Assembly (NCBI GenBank): GCA_905234575.1 | Contig: CAJOIG010000062.1 | Span: 1-8,676 of the forward strand | Source: an uncultured Oscillospiraceae bacterium | GTDB lineage: Bacteria > Bacillota > Clostridia > Oscillospirales > Oscillospiraceae | Length of the DNA: 8,676 nt | Reading direction: 5' to 3' | Part shown: piece after piece, positions 6,369 to 8,676 of the stretch | Layout: each line of letters starts with the position of its first letter | Numbering within the stretch: position 1 is the first letter of the stretch | Notes under the pieces: model-generated | Told to the model about the DNA's origin: nothing | Database searches by the model: none | The model's input: the letters and a program-made list of their open reading frames with translations, nothing else | Program-made: the position numbers and the translations under genes

Positions 6369-8057
6369 TCATTCGAATTTTACGTTGGGGAATTTTTTGA
6401 GGGCGTTCAGCTTGTCCTCGGCGGGCGCGCCCGCGGTGGGCGGCTGGTCGGTGAACTGGACCCGGACGTCCGTCCGCCCGGTCAAAGCGGTCAGCTCCGT
6501 CTGCAAAAGCGACGCGACCTCGGGCTTGTCCAGCATCATGCGGGCGATGGGCGTCGCGAGGTAGACCTGCAGGACCCCGCCCGCGAGGCTCCCGACGGTC
6601 TGGATCGGGGAGCAGAGCATCGAATAGGCCGCGAGGTCCAGCTTGCCGTTCATGCGCCGGACAAGCTCGTTCCAGGTGTTCCCGTCGTCCGACACGGCCG
6701 GGCTCGGGGCCGGTCCGGGCTCGGGGCTGGGTTCCGGTTTCGGTTCGGGCTTTGGCGTGGGCACCGGGTCGGGGAGCGTCGGCGTCCACTCCTCGGGGGG
6801 CGCGTCGTCGTCCGAGAAAAAGGGGACGTCCTCCGGGATGGGAGCGGGCTCCGGTTTCGGTTCCGGCTTGGGCTCCGGCTTTGCCTCGGGAATCGGGGAA
6901 GGCGCGGGCGCGGAAACGGCGGCGCCGTTTTGCAGGGCGGCCTCCAGCCGGGAAACGCGGGATTTTAGCGCGGTAAGGGAGTCCCCGGTCTCGGGGGCGC
7001 AGAGCTTCACGAGGCAGAGCTCCGCGGCGCGGCGGGGGTTCGAGCCGGACAGGTCCGCGGCGCGGATGGCGTCCATGGCGTCCACCAGGTCCGGGGCCGC
7101 GATCCGGGAGGCGAAGCGGCGCAGGGTGTCCGAATCGTGCAGACCCGAGAGCAGCGCGTCCCCGCCTTTCGGGGCGACCTGCAGGAGCAGCACGTCCCGC
7201 ATGAGGTCCCCCAGCTCCTCCAGGATTCCCGCGGGGTCCTTGCCGTCCTTCCATAGGGCGTCGAACCGGGCAAGCGCCGTCTCCGGCGTCCGGGCGATCA
7301 CGGCGTCCATCAGCTCGCGGATCCGCTGGCTCCCGGCGAGGCCGAGGGCGCTGTGGACCGCGTCGAGGTCGATGTGCTCGCTGCCGGCGCACTGGTCCAG
7401 GAGGGAGAGGGCGTCGCGCATGCCGCCGTCCGCGAGGCGGGCCAGCAGGGCCGCGGCGTCGTCCGTGAGATCCAGGCCCTCCTGCGCGGCGACGTAGGCA
7501 AGCCGCGCGGCGATGGCGTCCGGCTCGATGCGCTTGAAGCTGTGCCGCTGGCAGCGGGATACGATGGTGGGCAGGACCTTGTGCAGCTCCGTGGTGCACA
7601 GGATGAACATGAGATGGGAGGGAGGCTCCTCCAATATCTTCAGCAGGGCGTTAAAGGCCGCGACGGAGAGCATGTGCACCTCGTCGATGATGTACACGCG
7701 CTTTTTGACGCTGGCGGGGGAGAAGATGGCTTCGTCCTGCAGGGCGCGGACGTCGGAGACGCCGTTGTTCGAGGCGGCGTCGAGCTCCACGACGTCGAGG
7801 ATGCTGCCGTCGAGGATGCCGCGGCAGGCGGCGCATTCGTTGCAGGGGTTGCCGTTCACGGGACGCTCGCAGTTGACGGCCCGGGCCAGGATCTTGGCGC
7901 AGGTGGTCTTGCCGGTGCCGCGGGTGCCGATGAAAAGATAGGCGTGGGAGAGCCGGTCCGTCTCCACCTGCCGCTTGAGGGTGGCGGTGATATGGTCCTG
8001 GCCGACCACGTCGTCGAAGGTGCGCGGGCGCCATTTACGGTAGAGAGCCTGATACAT
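6369..8057 (-). CDS. dnaX: DNA polymerase III tau/gamma subunit
   Basis: This 562-residue protein is the ATPase of the clamp loader, which opens and loads the beta sliding clamp at the replication fork; tau also ties the polymerases together. It has the signature start MYQALYRKWRP, Walker A GTRGTGKTT (44-52), the four zinc cysteines Cys63, Cys72, Cys75 and Cys78, Walker B VYIIDEVH (121-128), the sensor-1 SRC motif (167-169) and GGMRDALSLLDQ (211-222). Domain III runs to about 375. A long Pro/Glu/Lys linker (about 380-458) with KPEP repeats leads to a C-terminal domain (459-562). The start at 8057 is set by AGGAG 6 nt upstream and by family alignment; a longer frame to 8117 would run into the SRP RNA gene. 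No dnaX slippery heptamer (A AAA AAG) is seen, so a separate gamma form is not predicted. Confidence 0.97.
   Translation of the reverse strand: MYQALYRKWRPRTFDDVVGQDHITATLKRQVETDRLSHAYLFIGTRGTGKTTCAKILARAVNCERPVNGNPCNECAACRGILDGSILDVVELDAASNNGVSDVRALQDEAIFSPASVKKRVYIIDEVHMLSVAAFNALLKILEEPPSHLMFILCTTELHKVLPTIVSRCQRHSFKRIEPDAIAARLAYVAAQEGLDLTDDAAALLARLADGGMRDALSLLDQCAGSEHIDLDAVHSALGLAGSQRIRELMDAVIARTPETALARFDALWKDGKDPAGILEELGDLMRDVLLLQVAPKGGDALLSGLHDSDTLRRFASRIAAPDLVDAMDAIRAADLSGSNPRRAAELCLVKLCAPETGDSLTALKSRVSRLEAALQNGAAVSAPAPSPIPEAKPEPKPEPKPEPAPIPEDVPFFSDDDAPPEEWTPTLPDPVPTPKPEPKPEPSPEPGPAPSPAVSDDGNTWNELVRRMNGKLDLAAYSMLCSPIQTVGSLAGGVLQVYLATPIARMMLDKPEVASLLQTELTALTGRTDVRVQFTDQPPTAGAPAEDKLNALKKFPNVKFE
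6711..6890 (-). repeat. KPEP-type repeats in the dnaX linker
   Basis: Two GC-rich blocks (about 6720-6760 and 6845-6890 on the plus strand) share degenerate GGTTCCGG / GGCTCCGG and GGTTTCGG units. They encode Lys-Pro-Glu-Pro and Glu-Pro repeats in the flexible linker of tau. They are part of the gene, not an inserted element, and such tracts can vary in length between strains. Confidence 0.55.
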
Positions 8058-8082
8058 GGAGCGCTCCTGATGCAAGAATAAT

Positions 8083-8356
8083 AGAGCTGCACACCTGCCT
8101 TTGAATATCCGATCCATCCGTTACGGGCGCAGCCGGCTCGGGCCCGGCTGCCTCGCGGCACACAGGACGGTCCGCTTAATGCTGCTCGGTTCCCCGCCTG
8201 ACATGGTTCACGGGGTCCCATTGCGCGAGACCGAGCCTTCATCGCTGCTTACGCCGGTCAGGCGACACATCGGAATATCCGGGGGCAGGAGTTCGTCCCC
8301 GCTATAGCGGATTGCGGGTACAGGGCACCGCTGGCTCCCCGACTAGTACAGCTCCG
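8083..8356 (-). ncRNA. ffs: Signal recognition particle RNA, large bacterial (Alu-containing) form
   Basis: On the minus strand the transcript begins near GGAGCTGTACTAG (about 8355). The Alu domain follows with GGTGCCCTGTACCCGCAATC and CGCTATAGCGGGG (about 8305-8340). The Ffh-binding S-domain apex is at about 8180-8207: ACCATGTCAGG, a GGAA tetraloop closed by G-C, then AGCAGCATTAAGC. The ends pair, GAGCTG (8354-8349) with CAGCTC (8089-8084), closing a roughly 270-nt rod as in Bacillus and Clostridium. The RNA scaffolds Ffh and guides ribosomes making membrane and secreted proteins to FtsY. Its promoter is at 8363-8391. No T-rich terminator precedes dnaX, so readthrough into dnaX is possible. 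The exact ends are estimated to within a few bases. Confidence 0.95.
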
Positions 8357-8362
8357 AGGCAT

Positions 8363-8391
8363 ATTATACGCCACAGAAAATATTTTCGCAA
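8363..8391 (-). promoter_or_regulatory. Promoter of the SRP RNA gene
   Basis: On the minus strand TTGCGA (8391-8386), a 17-bp spacer and a perfect TATAAT (8368-8363) lie 7-8 nt upstream of the expected SRP RNA 5' end at about 8355-8356. The match between predicted start and RNA end supports the call. Confidence 0.85.
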
Positions 8392-8398
8392 GAGGTAC

Positions 8399-8426
8399 TT
8401 TACAAATTTGAAAATTGTGCTATAAT
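8399..8426 (+). promoter_or_regulatory. Rightward promoter reading into the tRNA-Ala-like repeats
   Basis: On the plus strand TTTACA (8399-8404), a 16-bp spacer and a perfect TATAAT (8421-8426) give a start near 8433. Only 7 bp separate its -35 box from that of the divergent SRP RNA promoter. Its strength is typical of stable-RNA genes. The first tRNA-like copy begins about 36 nt downstream of the predicted start. Confidence 0.7.
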
Positions 8427-8468
8427 ACTTAAACGTCGCCGGGCAAAGCGGCAAAAAGAATATCCTCG

Positions 8469-8492
8469 TGGGGGCGTAGCTCAGCTGGGAGC
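8469..8492 (+). repeat. tRNA-Ala 5'-fragment, copy 1
   Basis: GGGGCGTAGCTCAGCTGGGA (8471-8490), with flanking TG and GC, is the 5' acceptor strand and D-arm of a clostridial tRNA-Ala. The D-stem GCTC/GAGC can still form, but the D-loop is two bases short: a normal gene reads GGGAGAGC, here GGGAGC. The anticodon arm, T-arm (no GTTCGA) and 3' acceptor strand are missing from all downstream sequence, so this is not an intact tRNA. It is identical over 24 bp to copy 2. Confidence 0.75.
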
Positions 8493-8531
8493 CCCTGTTG
8501 TTCAGAGATAGCTGGGTAAACTAAATACAGC

Positions 8532-8561
8532 GTAGTTAATGCGGGTGTCTGCGTTAGCTAC
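8532..8561 (+). other. 11-bp hairpin in the first spacer of the repeat region
   Basis: GTAGTTAATGC (8532-8542) and GCGTTAGCTAC (8551-8561) flank the 8-nt loop GGGTGTCT. As RNA all 11 pairs form, two of them G-U wobbles on the plus transcript. On the complementary transcript these would be A-C mismatches, so the structure favours plus-strand RNA. No T-tract follows, so it is not a typical terminator. Confidence 0.4.
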
Positions 8562-8578
8562 ACCGAAAATCGAAAAGA

Positions 8579-8602
8579 TGGGGGCGTAGCTCAGCTGGGA
8601 GC
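8579..8602 (+). repeat. tRNA-Ala 5'-fragment, copy 2
   Basis: This is identical to copy 1 over 24 bp and starts exactly 110 bp after it. The sequence after the shared block is different (GCAAGCGTCACAG..), so only the tRNA fragment is repeated. Downstream, GTAACTCAGTTGGTTGCC (8631-8648) resembles a degenerate tRNA D-arm and contains a small hairpin, GTTGG-TTGC-CCAAC (8639-8652). The last five bases (TGGGG, 8672-8676) look like the start of a third copy, 93 bp after copy 2, cut by the window edge. No T-arm or 3' acceptor strand is seen. Confidence 0.7.
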
Positions 8603-8676
8603 GCAAGCGTCACAGTAAATTACGACTTGTGTAACTCAGTTGGTTGCCCAACAATATCACATCCGACTAAATGGGG

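Noticed and set aside
6369..8057. Programmed frameshift in dnaX to make a gamma form
   Set aside because: No in-frame A AAA AAG or similar heptamer is found. The C-rich/T-rich run near residues 411-414 (CCC TTT TTC) is in the wrong frame for a standard slippery site.
8058..8117. Upstream in-frame ATG for dnaX adding 20 residues
   Set aside because: It would overlap the 3' end of SRP RNA and lacks a ribosome site. MYQALYRKWRP is the conserved family start and has AGGAG in front.
8469..8602. Functional tRNA-Ala genes
   Set aside because: No anticodon arm, T-arm or 3' acceptor strand follows either copy, and the D-loop is shortened.
8469..8676. CRISPR array
   Set aside because: The repeat is a recognisable tRNA-Ala fragment, the spacers are 69-86 bp and uneven, and no cas gene is present.
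8558..8676. Open plus-strand frame through copy 2, with the repeat read as WGRSSAGS
   Set aside because: No start codon or ribosome site is present. Copy 1 is in a different frame and soon meets a stop, and the repeat is already explained as tRNA sequence.

Overview
The window comes from a GC-rich Firmicute, most likely a gut clostridium of the Oscillospiraceae type. This is inferred from the large Bacillus/Clostridium-style SRP RNA with an Alu domain lying just upstream of dnaX-ybaB, from strong AGGAGG-type ribosome sites, and from secreted proteins with long Pro/Thr/Glu or Gly/Ser/Ala linkers. Every protein gene I can support is on the minus strand. The long plus-strand open frames are high-GC shadows.

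Reading along the direction of transcription (right to left): a divergent promoter pair sits at 8363-8426. Its leftward arm makes SRP RNA (about 8083-8356), followed by dnaX (6369-8057) and ybaB (6003-6353), the usual housekeeping cluster. recR, which normally follows ybaB, is not here. Instead a low-GC two-gene island (4145-5886) encodes a type II restriction-modification pair. The endonuclease matches EcoRV residue by residue at its catalytic and DNA-recognition positions, and the methyltransferase is of the M.EcoRV/Dam type, so the predicted target is GATATC. The two genes overlap by 4 nt with the nuclease first, and the module ends in a strong terminator.

Next comes a near-consensus promoter carrying three 11-bp iterons. 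It drives an operon of an SPFH/band-7 membrane protein, a ribbon-helix-helix (Arc-like) protein and a CPBP (CAAX-type) membrane protease. The small DNA-binding protein is a natural candidate to bind the iterons. Then a separately promoted lipoprotein with a predicted beta-propeller ends in its own terminator. Finally there is a secreted protein cut by the left window edge.

The right end (8427-8676) is the oddest part. The rightward promoter reads into tandem 24-bp copies of the 5' part of tRNA-Ala (acceptor strand plus D-arm), with no matching 3' halves. They start at 8469 and 8579, and a third appears to begin at 8672. The first spacer holds an 11-bp RNA-type hairpin. This is either decayed or rearranged tRNA sequence, an unrecognised tRNA-derived element, or an assembly artefact at a contig end. 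The sequence alone cannot decide.
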